Positions 1 to 10,221 of a DNA stretch of 64,000 nucleotides are shown in pieces; position 1 is the first letter of the stretch; each line of letters starts with the position of its first letter. This DNA comes from Comamonadaceae bacterium (GTDB taxonomy: Bacteria; Pseudomonadota; Gammaproteobacteria; Burkholderiales; Burkholderiaceae_C). Both the position numbers and the translations under genes were made by a program. Under the pieces are notes generated by a model. That model did not search any database. It worked only from the letters and a program-made list of their open reading frames with translations, and had not been told where the DNA came from. The stretch is from positions 62,001-126,000 of the forward strand of contig CANGME010000010.1 in assembly GCA_947455145.1 (NCBI GenBank), written 5' to 3'.

Positions 1-402
1 CACGTAAATGGTCAGGTCGCTGAGTTCGGGGCTGAAGGTGGCGGCTAGGTTGTCGCCGCCGGACTCGATGAAGACGATGTCGGCATTGGGGAAATCCGCC
101 AGCATGCGGTCAATCGCCTCCAGGTTGATGGAGGCGTCTTCGCGAATGGCAGTGTGCGGGCAGCCACCGGTCTCCACACCCATGATGCGCTCGGCAGGCA
201 AAGCGCCGCTGACGGTGAGCAGGCGCTGGTCTTCCTTGGTGTAGATGTCGTTGGTGATGGCCACCAGGTCATAGCGCTCGCGCATGGCCTTGCACAGCAT
301 CTCCAGCAAGGTGGTCTTGCCGGAGCCAACCGGCCCGCCGATGCCCACACGCAGAGGTGGCAAATTTTTAGTGCGGTGAGGGATATGGTGCAGTGCGGAC
401 AT
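1..402 (-). CDS. ureG: Urease accessory GTPase UreG (C-terminus cut by window edge)
   Basis: UreG is the SIMIBI-class GTPase that drives nickel delivery into apo-urease together with UreD, UreF and UreE in the cytoplasm. The 134 visible codons begin at the ATG at 402 and show the P-loop GPVGSGKTT (residues about 23-31), the Cys-Pro-His metal site within GGCPHTA and the ESGGDNL motif. The family is about 200-210 residues, so roughly 70 C-terminal residues lie beyond the left edge. The gene follows ureF by 21 bp on the same strand, giving the order ureE-ureF-ureG. Identification is by direct motif recognition. Confidence 0.96.
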   Translation of the reverse strand, partial: MSALHHIPHRTKNLPPLRVGIGGPVGSGKTTLLEMLCKAMRERYDLVAITNDIYTKEDQRLLTVSGALPAERIMGVETGGCPHTAIREDASINLEAIDRMLADFPNADIVFIESGGDNLAATFSPELSDLTIYV

Positions 403-423
403 GGTAGTACTCCATCAAAAGAA

Positions 424-1143
424 TCAAGATCTGAACAGTCTTGAATATTGGGTTTCATGCTGGGCCGAGAGGATGGCCAGCATGGGGGAAAAGGCCTGGC
501 GTTCGCTGTCCATGAGTGCCATGGCGTAATCGACCGCCGCAGGAATGTCGGCGCTCAAGCGCGCGAGGATGCGTTGCCCCGCGCTTTGCCCGAGTGGGAT
601 GGCCTTGATGGCCGCTTGCGTCATGTTCTCGGCCCAGCCAAAGGCGTAGGCCAGCAGGCAGTCGCGCACACTGGCCTGGGTGCTGGACGCCGCCAGGGCA
701 AAGGCGATGGGGTAGCTGGGGGCCAGCGACTCGCAGGCTTGCAGTTGAGCGGGCGTGGCCGTGTCATGGTTGTGCAGCCAGATCAGCAAGGAGCGCCCCA
801 TCTGCTCGGTTTGCAGCCGCAGCTCACTGGTCTCTCGCGTCTGCAAAACCCAGTTGTTGAGCTCGCTGACATGCGCCATGTCGCCGCGCCGCCAAGCGTT
901 CACGGCTTTAGCCAGCACCGCCAGATCAGAGCGTGCCAGCGTCATGTGCAGGTGATGGATAAGCCAGTCGCTTGCTTCACTTTCTGTAGCTGCTTGTGAA
1001 CTGTCTACGGCGCTTTCAAGGCCTTCTGAGTAAGAAAATCCACCCACTGGCAAGGCCGGGGAGGCCAGCCACATGAGCTGGAGCAGGCTGGGGGCGGGCA
1101 GTGCTTGCGGGGCTTCTGACCGGGGACGAATCGTGGTGCGCAT
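424..1143 (-). CDS. ureF: Urease accessory protein UreF
   Basis: UreF bridges UreD and UreG in the urease activation complex and helps control GTP hydrolysis during nickel insertion. The 239-residue product has the typical UreF core ([20 protein letters not shown] near the N-terminus) and an all-alpha composition. Length is normal for the family, with a short N-terminal extension. Its ATG overlaps the TGA of ureE as ATGA, so the two are translationally coupled, and ureG follows after 21 bp. Confidence 0.95.
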   Translation of the reverse strand: MRTTIRPRSEAPQALPAPSLLQLMWLASPALPVGGFSYSEGLESAVDSSQAATESEASDWLIHHLHMTLARSDLAVLAKAVNAWRRGDMAHVSELNNWVLQTRETSELRLQTEQMGRSLLIWLHNHDTATPAQLQACESLAPSYPIAFALAASSTQASVRDCLLAYAFGWAENMTQAAIKAIPLGQSAGQRILARLSADIPAAVDYAMALMDSERQAFSPMLAILSAQHETQYSRLFRS

Positions 1144-1646
1144 CAGTGATTGTGATCCTGATCGTGCTTGTGTTCGTGGGGCGCGTGCCCGCCCTGCGCA
1201 TAAGCCCCCGCCTCCGGTTCAAAGGCCTCCTCCACCGCGTGGACGATCAAGTGCATGTTGCGCAGCATCTCGGCCAGCACATGGTCGGGCTCGATCTTGA
1301 GGTGATCGGGCTTGAGTTCGATGGGCACATGCCGGTTGCCCAGGTGATAGGCCGCGCGGGTCAAATCAAACGCGCTGCCATGCGCGGTGCAAGCCGTGAT
1401 GCGCAGCACGGCTTGCGGGGCCGCCAGCACGCGGATCAGCGAGCCGTCTTGCGCCACCAGCACATCACCCCCACGCACCACCATGCCGCGTGGCAAGAAG
1501 ACGCCGAGTTGGCGACCTTGGGAGTCGGCCGCATCAAAGCGGCTTTTCTGGCGCACGTCCCAGTCCAGCTCTACGGTGGCGGCGCGTTTGAGCAGTACGG
1601 GGGCCAGGCCGTGGCCTTGGGGCAAGAGTTTGGAGACTTGGAGCAT
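1143..1646 (-). CDS. ureE: Urease nickel chaperone UreE with His-rich tail
   Basis: UreE is the cytoplasmic nickel-binding dimer that hands Ni2+ to the urease activation complex. I start it at the ATG at 1646 ([13 protein letters not shown]), giving 167 residues as expected. A longer reading from 1721 would run into the control region of the divergent antitoxin gene. The N-terminal peptide-binding domain and the C-terminal metal domain are followed by a histidine-rich tail ([14 protein letters not shown]), which in this family binds extra nickel. The gene is head-to-head with the AbrB-Doc module, which separates it from ureABC. Confidence 0.94.
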   Translation of the reverse strand: MLQVSKLLPQGHGLAPVLLKRAATVELDWDVRQKSRFDAADSQGRQLGVFLPRGMVVRGGDVLVAQDGSLIRVLAAPQAVLRITACTAHGSAFDLTRAAYHLGNRHVPIELKPDHLKIEPDHVLAEMLRNMHLIVHAVEEAFEPEAGAYAQGGHAPHEHKHDQDHNH

Positions 1647-1671
1647 GTTTGGCTTGAAATCAGAAAATAGA

Positions 1672-1694
1672 TTTGTTAATATAACAAACGTTAT
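1672..1694. promoter_or_regulatory. Overlapping palindromes, candidate toxin-antitoxin operator
   Basis: TTTGTTA-ATA-TAACAAA (1672-1688) has perfect 7-bp arms. It overlaps ATAAC-AAAC-GTTAT (1681-1694). Both lie in the 65-bp gap between ureE (leftward) and the antitoxin gene (rightward), just before the ribosome-binding site TGGAGG at 1701. AbrB/MazE-type antitoxins commonly bind palindromes at their own promoter, so autoregulation is the likely role. Readout onto ureEFG is possible because the promoters must be close together (inference). Confidence 0.6.
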
Positions 1695-1711
1695 AACTCC
1701 TGGAGGCATCC

Positions 1712-1936
1712 ATGTCCGCACTCAAGCTCACCCAAATCGGCAATTCGGTTGGTGTCATCTTGCCCAAAGAAGTGCTGGCGCGGATGAAGGTGGAGAAAGG
1801 CGATACGCTGTTTTTGACGGATGCTGCCAACGGCATCACCTTGACGGCTTATGACCCGGTATTCGAGGCGCAAATGCAGGCCGCGCGCAGCATCATGAAG
1901 AAGCGTCGCGCTGTGTTGCACGAGCTGGCCAAATGA
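1712..1936 (+). CDS. AbrB/MazE-type antitoxin
   Basis: This 74-residue protein is an AbrB/MazE swapped-hairpin DNA-binding antitoxin. Its N-terminus reads LTQIGNSVGVILPKEVL, the usual form of this fold, and the charged C-terminal helix (MKKRRAVLHEL) should wrap the toxin. The start is set by TGGAGG 5 bp upstream of the ATG at 1712. It overlaps the doc toxin gene by ATGA. AbrB-type antitoxins paired with Doc/Fic toxins are known as a variant of the classical Phd-Doc system. The module sits inside the urease gene cluster on the opposite strand. Confidence 0.88.
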   Translation: MSALKLTQIGNSVGVILPKEVLARMKVEKGDTLFLTDAANGITLTAYDPVFEAQMQAARSIMKKRRAVLHELAK

Positions 1937-2325
1937 GCCGCGCTCAGCAGCCGGTCTGGGTATGGAGCGCTCCAGCCGTACTGGATGCGGTGCATGACGA
2001 GCAATTGGCAGAGCATGGTGGCTTGGCGGGTGTGCGTGATCCCAACCTCTTGGCATCCGCCTTGGCGCGACCGGAAAACCAAGCGGCTTATGGTCAGCCT
2101 GACGTGGCCAATCTGGCGGCGGCTTACGGTTATCGGCTGGCACGCAATCACCCTTTCATGGATGGCAACAAGCGCACGGCGTTTGTTGCCGTGGAATTGT
2201 TTCTGGCACTCAACGGCCATTCACTGCAAGCCGGCGACGCAGATTGCGTGCTGATCATGCTCAGCGTGGCTGCCGGTGAAATGACTGAGCCAGCTTTCGC
2301 CACCTGGATTCGCGAGCACATTTGA
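1933..2325 (+). CDS. doc: Doc-family toxin (Fic fold)
   Basis: The 130-residue product carries the Doc/Fic catalytic motif HPFMDGNKRTAF (about residues 74-85). In Doc proteins this site phosphorylates elongation factor Tu and blocks translation (established for phage P1 Doc). The length matches Doc, not the longer AMP-transferring Fic proteins. It is translationally coupled to the upstream antitoxin and ends 18 bp before the convergent end of ureC. All core motif residues look intact, so the toxin is probably active. Confidence 0.9.
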   Translation: MSRAQQPVWVWSAPAVLDAVHDEQLAEHGGLAGVRDPNLLASALARPENQAAYGQPDVANLAAAYGYRLARNHPFMDGNKRTAFVAVELFLALNGHSLQAGDADCVLIMLSVAAGEMTEPAFATWIREHI

Positions 2326-2343
2326 ACGCTTGACTCATTCTGC

Positions 2344-4155
<1,812 letters not shown>

Positions 4156-4158
4156 GAT

Positions 4159-4464
4159 TTAAACCTTCCCTTGAACCAGACCGCGAAAGCCAAACACATG
4201 GCGCTCGCCCGCAAAATCCACCAAGGCCACCGTACGCTGCTGGCCCGGCTCAAAGCGCACCGCCGTGCCGGACGCAATATTCAGCCGCATGCCGCGCGCG
4301 GCCTCACGGTCAAAACTCAAAGCGCCATTGGTCTCTGCAAAGTGGTAGTGCGAGCCGACCTGAATGGGGCGGTCTGCCGTGTTTTGCACGATGACGGTGA
4401 CGGTGCGGCGCCCCACATTCAGCGAGTGCTGGCCTTCGTTAATGATGAGTTCACCCGGGGTCAT
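4159..4464 (-). CDS. ureB: Urease beta subunit
   Basis: UreB is the non-catalytic beta subunit of the (UreABC)3 urease trimer. The 101-residue product begins [11 protein letters not shown] and has the conserved [12 protein letters not shown] and GTAVRFEPG motifs. Length is normal for a separate beta subunit, so there is no UreAB fusion. It lies 15 bp after ureA and 3 bp before ureC on the same strand, an ordinary structural-gene order. Confidence 0.96.
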   Translation of the reverse strand: MTPGELIINEGQHSLNVGRRTVTVIVQNTADRPIQVGSHYHFAETNGALSFDREAARGMRLNIASGTAVRFEPGQQRTVALVDFAGERHVFGFRGLVQGKV

Positions 4465-4479
4465 GGTTGTGTCTCCGTT

Positions 4480-4782
4480 TTAAACAATGGGCTGGTGCAC
4501 GGTGACCAGCTTGGTGCCATCCGGGAAGGTGGCTTCCACCTGGATGTCGGGAATCATCTCGGCAATGCCGTCCATCACATCGGCACGGGTCAGGATGGTG
4601 CGGCCCTCGCTCATGAGTTGCGCCACGGTCTTGCCGTCGCGCGCGCCTTCCATCACGGCGGCGCTGATGAGGGCCAGTGCCTCGGGGTAGTTGAGCTTGA
4701 GCCCACGTGCCTTGCGCCGCTCGGCCAGCAGGCCAGCGGTGAAGATGAGTAGCTTGTCTTTTTCGCGGGGGGTGAGTTCCAT
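4480..4782 (-). CDS. ureA: Urease gamma subunit
   Basis: UreA is the 100-residue gamma subunit of urease. It begins [21 protein letters not shown] and ends with the conserved [15 protein letters not shown], both diagnostic. It is the first gene of the leftward ureABC unit. A sigma-54-type promoter candidate at 4817-4831 points into it, 35 bp upstream of the ATG. That suggests nitrogen-limitation control (inference). Confidence 0.97.
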   Translation of the reverse strand: MELTPREKDKLLIFTAGLLAERRKARGLKLNYPEALALISAAVMEGARDGKTVAQLMSEGRTILTRADVMDGIAEMIPDIQVEATFPDGTKLVTVHQPIV

Positions 4783-4816
4783 GGTGTGCTTCGCTCTGAG
4801 TTTTTTGGATTGTGAC

Positions 4817-4831
4817 GCAACTTGCGTTCCA
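4817..4831 (-). promoter_or_regulatory. Candidate sigma-54 promoter for ureABC
   Basis: On the minus strand the sequence reads TGGAACG-CAAG-TTGC. This keeps the invariant GG of the -24 element and GC of the -12 element with correct spacing, against the consensus TGGCACG-N4-TTGC. A transcript would start near 4805 and reach the ureA ATG at 4782. It faces away from the stronger match upstream of urtA at 5136-5150. Confidence 0.6.
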
Positions 4832-4897
4832 GTTTGTTCGCATTTCTTAAAGGTGAACTTCTATGTCCTTCATCTTGTCACTGGCTGCTGCTTCGCT

Positions 4898-4993
4898 GCC
4901 CTGGCGCTTGGGGTAAGTGGCGCAGCGGCATCAAGGAAGGAGGCCGCAGGCCGGGGGGACAGCCGCGTAGCTACTTACCCCAAGTGCCAGGGC
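4898..4993. repeat. 96-bp palindromic element (family B), copy 1
   Basis: The 21-bp ends, GCCCTGGCGCTTGGGGTAAG (4898 onward) and ACTTACCCCAAGTGCCAGGG (4973 onward), pair with one G-T wobble. The centre holds GCGGCATCAAGGA, a GGCCGCAGGCC hairpin and GGGGGGACAGCCGCG. A second copy with the same core is at 31631-31724 and a divergent inverted one at 31478-31580. Here it occupies the middle of the ureA-urtA control region. No protein is evident in it. Confidence 0.85.
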
Positions 4994-5023
4994 ATACAAA
5001 AACAAAGACCAGAAGCCTGCCAC

Positions 5024-5075
5024 TTGCACCAACTTGCCCGCCTCGCATTGGTGCGCTTGAGTTAATTCGCACCAA
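5024..5075. promoter_or_regulatory. Inverted half-sites upstream of the urt promoter, possible activator sites
   Basis: Three related half-sites occur here: TTGCACCAA (5024-5032), TTGGTGCG (5048-5055) and CGCACCAA (5068-5075). The last two form a perfect 8-bp inverted repeat with a 12-bp spacer. NtrC enhancers contain GCAC...GTGC half-sites, but with a much shorter spacer than either pair has here, so the match is only suggestive. Position, about 60-110 bp upstream of the sigma-54 site, suits an enhancer. Confidence 0.4.
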
Positions 5076-5135
5076 ATCAACGCCGTGAGCGCACGAATTT
5101 GGTCGCCACTGGGGTCGCAGAAGCACAAGAACGAT

Positions 5136-5150
5136 TGGCACGCCCTTTGC
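5136..5150 (+). promoter_or_regulatory. Sigma-54 (-24/-12) promoter of urtABCDE
   Basis: TGGCACG-CCCT-TTGC at 5136-5150 is a full match to the RpoN consensus TGGCACG-N4-TTGC. It lies 56 bp before the urtA ATG at 5207. RpoN with NtrC controls urea uptake in many proteobacteria, so nitrogen-limitation induction of urt is expected (inference from established biology). Confidence 0.85.
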
Positions 5151-5206
5151 GTTGCTCTGTGTGGGCCCGTCTTGGGTCAGCTCATCAACACATTTGGGGA
5201 ACACTC

Positions 5207-6472
5207 ATGAATCGTCGAGGCTCTTTAAAGACGCTGTCTGCGTCTATCGCGCTAGGTTTGGGTTTGACCGGCGTCACCGCAGTTCACGCTGCCGACACCA
5301 TCAAGGTGGGGATTTTGCACAGCCTGTCCGGCACTATGGCCATCTCTGAGACCGTGTTGAAAGACACCGTGCTCATGGCCATTGAAGAGATCAACGCCAA
5401 GGGCGGCGTGATGGGCAAAAAGCTGGAGCCTGTGGTGGTGGACCCGGCCTCCAACTGGCCGCTGTTCGCTGAGAAAACCAAGCAGCTGCTGGGGCAAGAC
5501 AAAGTCTCGGTGATCTTTGGTTGCTGGACTTCGGTGTCACGCAAATCCGTGTTGCCGGTGGTTGAAGAAATGAACGGCCTGCTGTTCTACCCCGTGCAGT
5601 ACGAAGGCGAAGAGCTCTCTAAAAACGTGTTCTACACGGGTGCGGCGCCCAACCAGCAAGCCATCCCTGCGGTGGATTACCTGATGAGCAAAGACGGCGG
5701 CGCGGCCAAGCGCTGGGTGCTGTTGGGCACCGACTATGTGTACCCCCGCACCACCAACAAAATCTTGCGCGCCTACCTCAAGAGCAAGGGCGTGAAAGAC
5801 ACCGACATTGATGAGAAGTACACCCCCTTTGGCCACAGCGATTACCAGACCATCGTGGCCGACATCAAGAAGTTCTCAGCCGGTGGCAAGACCGCCGTGG
5901 TCTCCACCATCAATGGTGATTCCAACGTGCCCTTCTACAAAGAGCTGGGCAACGCGGGCCTGAAGGCCAAAGACGTGCCTGTGGTGGCCTTCAGCGTGGG
6001 TGAAGAAGAGCTGCGCGGCGTGGACACAAAACCGCTGGTGGGCCATCTGGCGGCGTGGAACTACTTCATGTCGATCAAAAACCCGGCCAACGCCGCCTTC
6101 ACCAAGAAGTGGGCTGATTACTCCAAGGCCAAGAAGCTGCCCGGCGCTGACAAGCCTTTGACCAACGACCCGATGGAAGCCACCTATATCGGCATCCACA
6201 TGTGGAAGCAGGCGGTGGAGAAAGCCAAGTCCACCGACACTGACAAGGTGATCGCTGCCATGGCGGGCCAGACCTTTACCGCACCGAGCGGCATCACCTC
6301 CAAGATGGACGAAAAAAATCACCACCTGCACAAGTCAGTGTTCATTGGCGAGATCAAGGCCGACGGCCAGTTCAACGTGGTGTGGAAGACCCCAGGCCCG
6401 GTCAAAGCCAAGCCTTGGTCGCCCTACATCGCGGGCAATGACGTGAAGCCTGACGAGCCTGTGAAGAAGTAA
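5207..6472 (+). CDS. urtA: Urea ABC transporter, substrate-binding protein
   Basis: UrtA is the periplasmic urea receptor of the UrtABCDE high-affinity importer. The chosen ATG at 5207 gives 421 residues with a clear signal peptide (RRGSLKTLSASIALG ... AVHA-AD). The mature protein begins DTIKVGILHSLSGTMAISET and has NGLLFYPVQYEGEE, all characteristic of UrtA rather than of branched-chain amino-acid receptors. A longer reading frame from 5099 would add a stretch overlapping the sigma-54 promoter and is not used. It is the first gene of the operon. Confidence 0.96.
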   Translation: MNRRGSLKTLSASIALGLGLTGVTAVHAADTIKVGILHSLSGTMAISETVLKDTVLMAIEEINAKGGVMGKKLEPVVVDPASNWPLFAEKTKQLLGQDKVSVIFGCWTSVSRKSVLPVVEEMNGLLFYPVQYEGEELSKNVFYTGAAPNQQAIPAVDYLMSKDGGAAKRWVLLGTDYVYPRTTNKILRAYLKSKGVKDTDIDEKYTPFGHSDYQTIVADIKKFSAGGKTAVVSTINGDSNVPFYKELGNAGLKAKDVPVVAFSVGEEELRGVDTKPLVGHLAAWNYFMSIKNPANAAFTKKWADYSKAKKLPGADKPLTNDPMEATYIGIHMWKQAVEKAKSTDTDKVIAAMAGQTFTAPSGITSKMDEKNHHLHKSVFIGEIKADGQFNVVWKTPGPVKAKPWSPYIAGNDVKPDEPVKK

Positions 6473-6525
6473 GCCTTTCGCCGCGCTTATTGATGCTTCC
6501 CCATTTCACGAAAACTAAGCAAACC

Positions 6526-6551
6526 GTCATTCCCGCGAAGGCGGGAATGAC
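6526..6551. repeat. Dispersed hairpin (family C) between urtA and urtB
   Basis: GTCATTCCCGC-GAAG-GCGGGAATGAC is a perfect 11-bp stem. Similar copies are at 25159-25185, 25986-26012 and 58382-58408. It fills the 90-bp gap between the receptor gene and the permease gene. There it could stabilise the urtA message relative to the distal genes, as such hairpins do in other transporter operons (inference). Confidence 0.85.
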
Positions 6552-6562
6552 GAAATCGAGTC

Positions 6563-8170
6563 ATGATGTTTGAACTCTCTTCTTCAATGCTTCGACGCAT
6601 GCTTCGATGGATGGTGTTCGCTATTTTATTTATAGCTGTTCACGCGCATTCGATAACGCTACCAGAGGTCAATGGAATTATTTTTGGTGAGACAGATGCC
6701 CGCATTGAAGCTTTGAACAAAGCTGCGGCATCTGCTGACACCAAGACATTCTTTTTTTTACAAGCCTTGGCTGATGACACCGTCAAGACCGCCGGGGACA
6801 AAGTCTTCATCGTCAAAGATGGCCAGGGTTTCGACCCTATAAACGGTGACGCCTTGCCTGTGCCTGCGGACGCCGAAGACGTGGTGAGCAACAACCGCAT
6901 GCGCGGTGAGCTGGATTCGGCACTGGCCGCGCTCAAACTTTTTTCCAGCGACGAGAAGACCCGTCGCGCCGCCATCCGTCAATTGCAAAGCGACGCCGAT
7001 GAAAGCAAGCTCCCCCTGATCGAGAAGGCCTACGCGGCCGAGCAAAACCCGGATATCAAATCTGAGATCGCCTTGGTGCGAGCGGCCGCACTGCTGGGCA
7101 GCAGCGACAAAGCCAAACGCCTGCAAGCCGCGCAACTGCTGGCCCAAAGCACCCAGGCCAGCACCAAGACCGTGCTGCTAGAGCGGCTCAAAACAGAAGA
7201 CGATGTGGACGTCAAAATTGCCTTGGGCAAAAGCCTGCGCACGGTGGAAGCAGCGCTGGCTTGGGGTGACCGGCTGGGCGCGCTGTTCAGCGGCATCAGT
7301 CTGGGCTCCATCTTGCTGTTGGTAGCGCTGGGCTTGGCCATCACCTACGGGCTCATGGGCGTCATCAACATGGCCCATGGCGAGCTGATGATGCTGGGGG
7401 CCTACGCCACTTACGTGGTGCAAGGGCTGTTTCAAAAATACCTGCCTGCTGCCGCCTTTGATTGGTACTTGGTGGCCGCCATCCCGGTGGCCTTCATGAC
7501 CGCCGCCTTGGTGGGCGCGGCGCTGGAGCGCAGCGTGATTCGCTTCCTCTACGGGCGCCCGCTAGAGACACTGCTGGCCACCTGGGGCATCAGCCTGATG
7601 CTGATGCAAGGCGTGCGCACCGTGTTTGGCGCGCAAAACGTGGGCGTAGAAAACCCGTCTTGGATGAGTGGTGGCGTGCAGGTGCTGGGTAATTTGTCGC
7701 TGCCCTTTAACCGGTTGGTCATCATTGGTTTCGCGCTGGCGGTGCTGCTGGCCGTGGCCTGGCTGATTGGGCGCACGCGCTTAGGCCTGTTTGTGCGCGG
7801 TGTCACGCAAAACCGGCCCATGGCCTCGTGCATGGGCGTCAACACCGCCCGCATTGACACCTATGCCTTTGCCCTGGGCTCGGGCATTGCCGGGCTGGCC
7901 GGGTGTGCGCTTAGCCAAGTGGGCAACGTCGGCCCTGACCTTGGGCAGGGTTATATCGTGGACGCCTTCATGGTGGTGGTGCTGGGTGGTGTGGGGCAAC
8001 TTGCCGGCACGGTCTATGCCGCGCTGGGTCTGGGTTTACTCAACAAATTGCTGGAGGGCTTGACCGGTGCGGTGCTGGCCAAGATTGCCGTGTTGGTGTT
8101 CATCATCATCTTCATCCAAAAACGCCCCCAGGGCATCTTTGCCTTGAAGGGCCGGAGTGCTGAAGCATGA
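6563..8170 (+). CDS. urtB: Urea ABC transporter permease UrtB
   Basis: UrtB is one of the two membrane subunits of the urea importer, of the LivH type. The 535-residue product has an N-terminal signal-like segment, then a periplasmic helical region of about 220 residues typical of UrtB. The permease core begins near LGSILLLVALGLAITYGLMG and contains GVINMAHGELMMLGAY. It overlaps urtC by 4 bp (ATGA). Confidence 0.95.
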   Translation: MMFELSSSMLRRMLRWMVFAILFIAVHAHSITLPEVNGIIFGETDARIEALNKAAASADTKTFFFLQALADDTVKTAGDKVFIVKDGQGFDPINGDALPVPADAEDVVSNNRMRGELDSALAALKLFSSDEKTRRAAIRQLQSDADESKLPLIEKAYAAEQNPDIKSEIALVRAAALLGSSDKAKRLQAAQLLAQSTQASTKTVLLERLKTEDDVDVKIALGKSLRTVEAALAWGDRLGALFSGISLGSILLLVALGLAITYGLMGVINMAHGELMMLGAYATYVVQGLFQKYLPAAAFDWYLVAAIPVAFMTAALVGAALERSVIRFLYGRPLETLLATWGISLMLMQGVRTVFGAQNVGVENPSWMSGGVQVLGNLSLPFNRLVIIGFALAVLLAVAWLIGRTRLGLFVRGVTQNRPMASCMGVNTARIDTYAFALGSGIAGLAGCALSQVGNVGPDLGQGYIVDAFMVVVLGGVGQLAGTVYAALGLGLLNKLLEGLTGAVLAKIAVLVFIIIFIQKRPQGIFALKGRSAEA

Positions 8171-9270
8171 CGACAGTACAACTCCCCACGCGTCGTCCCC
8201 TGTTGACAAGCCAGGGATGGAGCGCATTTGCCGTGGCGCTGATCGTGATTTGCGCGGTTGCGCCGATGCTCAACTTGGTCGTGCCGTCTGGCAGCGTGTT
8301 CCACCTCAGCGACTACGCCGTCGCGCTGCTGGGTCGCATCATGTGCTACGCCATTTGCGCCTTGGCCATGGACTTGATCTGGGGCTACACCGGCATTTTG
8401 TCGCTCGGTCATGGCTTGTTTTTTGCGCTGGGTGGCTACGTCATGGGCATGTACCTGATGCGCCAGATTGGCACCGACGGCAATTACAAAAGCAATCTGC
8501 CCGACTTCATGGTGTTTCTGGACTGGAAGGCCCTGCCCTGGCACTGGGCCTTGAGCGATAGCTTCATTGCTACGCTGGTGTTGATCGTGGCTGTGCCGGG
8601 CTTGGTGGCTTTTGTGTTTGGCTATTTCGCCTTTCGCTCACGCATCAAGGGGGTTTACTTTTCTATCATCACCCAGGCCCTGACGTTTGCGGCCATGCTG
8701 CTGTTCTTCCGCAATGAAACCGGCTTTGGCGGCAACAACGGTTTCACCGACTTCAAGCGCCTGCTGGACACCCCCATCGCCACCCCCAGCATGCGCATGA
8801 CGCTGTTTGTGCTGACGGGGCTGACGCTGCTGGGTTTTTACCTGCTCGCCAAGTGGCTGATCGCCAGCAAGTTTGGCCGCGTGTTGCAGGCCATTCGCGA
8901 TGCTGAAACCCGCGTCATGTTCTCGGGCTACAACCCGGTGGGCTACAAGCTGAGCATCTGGACGCTCTCAGCCATGATGTGCGGCGTAGCAGGTGCGCTG
9001 TACGTGCCGCAGGTGGGCATCATCAACCCCGGGGAGATGAGCCCGGCCAACTCGATTGAGATCGCCATCTGGGCCGCCGTGGGCGGGCGGGCCAGCTTGA
9101 TTGGCCCCATCGTGGGCGCCTTTGTGGTGAGCGGTGCCAAGAGCTGGTTGACCGTGGCCTACCCTGAGTTTTGGCTGTATTTCTTGGGAGGCCTGTTCAT
9201 CTTGGTCACCCTGTTTTTGCCCGAAGGCCTCATCGGCTTGGTCAAAAAAATCAAGGGGCGACTGTCATGA
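8167..9270 (+). CDS. urtC: Urea ABC transporter permease UrtC
   Basis: UrtC is the LivM-type second permease of the urea importer. The 367-residue protein has about ten hydrophobic segments with GYTGILSLGHGLFFALGGY and the cytoplasmic-loop motif AIRDAETRVMFSGYNPVGYK. It starts inside the urtB stop (ATGA) and overlaps urtD the same way, so urtB, urtC and urtD are coupled. Confidence 0.95.
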   Translation: MTTVQLPTRRPLLTSQGWSAFAVALIVICAVAPMLNLVVPSGSVFHLSDYAVALLGRIMCYAICALAMDLIWGYTGILSLGHGLFFALGGYVMGMYLMRQIGTDGNYKSNLPDFMVFLDWKALPWHWALSDSFIATLVLIVAVPGLVAFVFGYFAFRSRIKGVYFSIITQALTFAAMLLFFRNETGFGGNNGFTDFKRLLDTPIATPSMRMTLFVLTGLTLLGFYLLAKWLIASKFGRVLQAIRDAETRVMFSGYNPVGYKLSIWTLSAMMCGVAGALYVPQVGIINPGEMSPANSIEIAIWAAVGGRASLIGPIVGAFVVSGAKSWLTVAYPEFWLYFLGGLFILVTLFLPEGLIGLVKKIKGRLS

Positions 9271-10148
9271 CACCTGAACTGATGGCCCAAGGCACACAGG
9301 CCATGCTGGCCCACGAGGCAGCTCTGGTGGCTCGCCAACACGCCACCGAATCGGGGGGGCGCTTGGCCAGTTTCTCGCGCGTGCACACACCGGGTGAGGT
9401 GGATGTGACCCATGGCCGCATCCTCTACCTAGAGGACGTGAGCGTGAGCTTTGACGGCTTCAAAGCCATCAATAAGCTCTCGCTCGACATTGCCCCCGGT
9501 GAGTTGCGTTGCATCATCGGCCCCAATGGCGCGGGCAAGACGACGATGATGGACATCATCACCGGCAAGACCCGCCCCGATGAAGGCCGCGTCTTCTTTG
9601 GCAGCACGATTGACCTGCTGCGCCATACCGAGCCGCAGATTGCGCAACTCGGCATTGGGCGCAAGTTCCAAAAGCCCACGGTGTTTGAGCAGCTCACGGT
9701 GTTTGAAAACCTGGAGCTCGCGCTCAAGACCCACAAAGGCGTCAAGGCTTCGATGTTCTTCCGGCTTGACTCAGCCCAGACGGATAGGCTGGCCGAGATG
9801 CTGCACACCATTCACCTGAGCGCGAATATGAACGCCCAGGCTGGCACTTTGAGCCATGGTCAGAAGCAGTGGCTGGAGATCGGCATGCTGCTGATGCAAG
9901 ACCCTAAGCTGCTGCTGCTGGATGAACCTGTGGCGGGCATGACCGATGCGGAAACTGAGCGAACGGCCGAGCTATTTTTAAGCCTCAAAGGCAAGCATTC
10001 CCTGATGGTGGTGGAACACGACATGAGCTTCATCAACACCATCTCGGACATCGTGACGGTGCTGTGCGATGGCGCGGTGCTGGCGCAGGGCACGCTGGAT
10101 CAAGTGCAGGCCGATGAGCGCGTGATTGAGGTGTACCTTGGGCGGTAA
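9267..10148 (+). CDS. urtD: Urea ABC transporter ATPase UrtD
   Basis: UrtD is the LivG-type ATPase. Starting at the ATG at 9267, which overlaps the urtC stop, the protein has 293 residues. It has an N-terminal stretch of about 55 residues before YLEDVSVSFDGFKAI, the Walker A motif GPNGAGKTT, the signature LSHGQKQWLEIGMLLMQ and Walker B LLLLDEPVAGMTD. The LSHGQKQ signature is typical of UrtD. A longer frame from 9171 is rejected because it lies within urtC. Confidence 0.95.
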   Translation: MTPELMAQGTQAMLAHEAALVARQHATESGGRLASFSRVHTPGEVDVTHGRILYLEDVSVSFDGFKAINKLSLDIAPGELRCIIGPNGAGKTTMMDIITGKTRPDEGRVFFGSTIDLLRHTEPQIAQLGIGRKFQKPTVFEQLTVFENLELALKTHKGVKASMFFRLDSAQTDRLAEMLHTIHLSANMNAQAGTLSHGQKQWLEIGMLLMQDPKLLLLDEPVAGMTDAETERTAELFLSLKGKHSLMVVEHDMSFINTISDIVTVLCDGAVLAQGTLDQVQADERVIEVYLGR

Positions 10149-10150
10149 AA

Positions 10151-10212
10151 GGCCGTTCGGCCTGAGCTTGTCGAAGGCCTCGCGATCACTTCGACAAGCT
10201 CAGTGCGAACGG
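10151..10212. repeat. Dispersed palindrome (family A) between urtD and urtE
   Basis: GGCCGTTCGGCCTGAGCTTG (from 10151) and its inverted partner TTCGACAAGCTCAG...GCGAACGG (to 10212) form an inverted repeat. It nearly fills the 73-bp urtD-urtE gap and belongs to the same family as the insertion in ureC. It would form a strong hairpin in the urt transcript. Confidence 0.88.
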
Positions 10213-10221
10213 AATTAAAAA

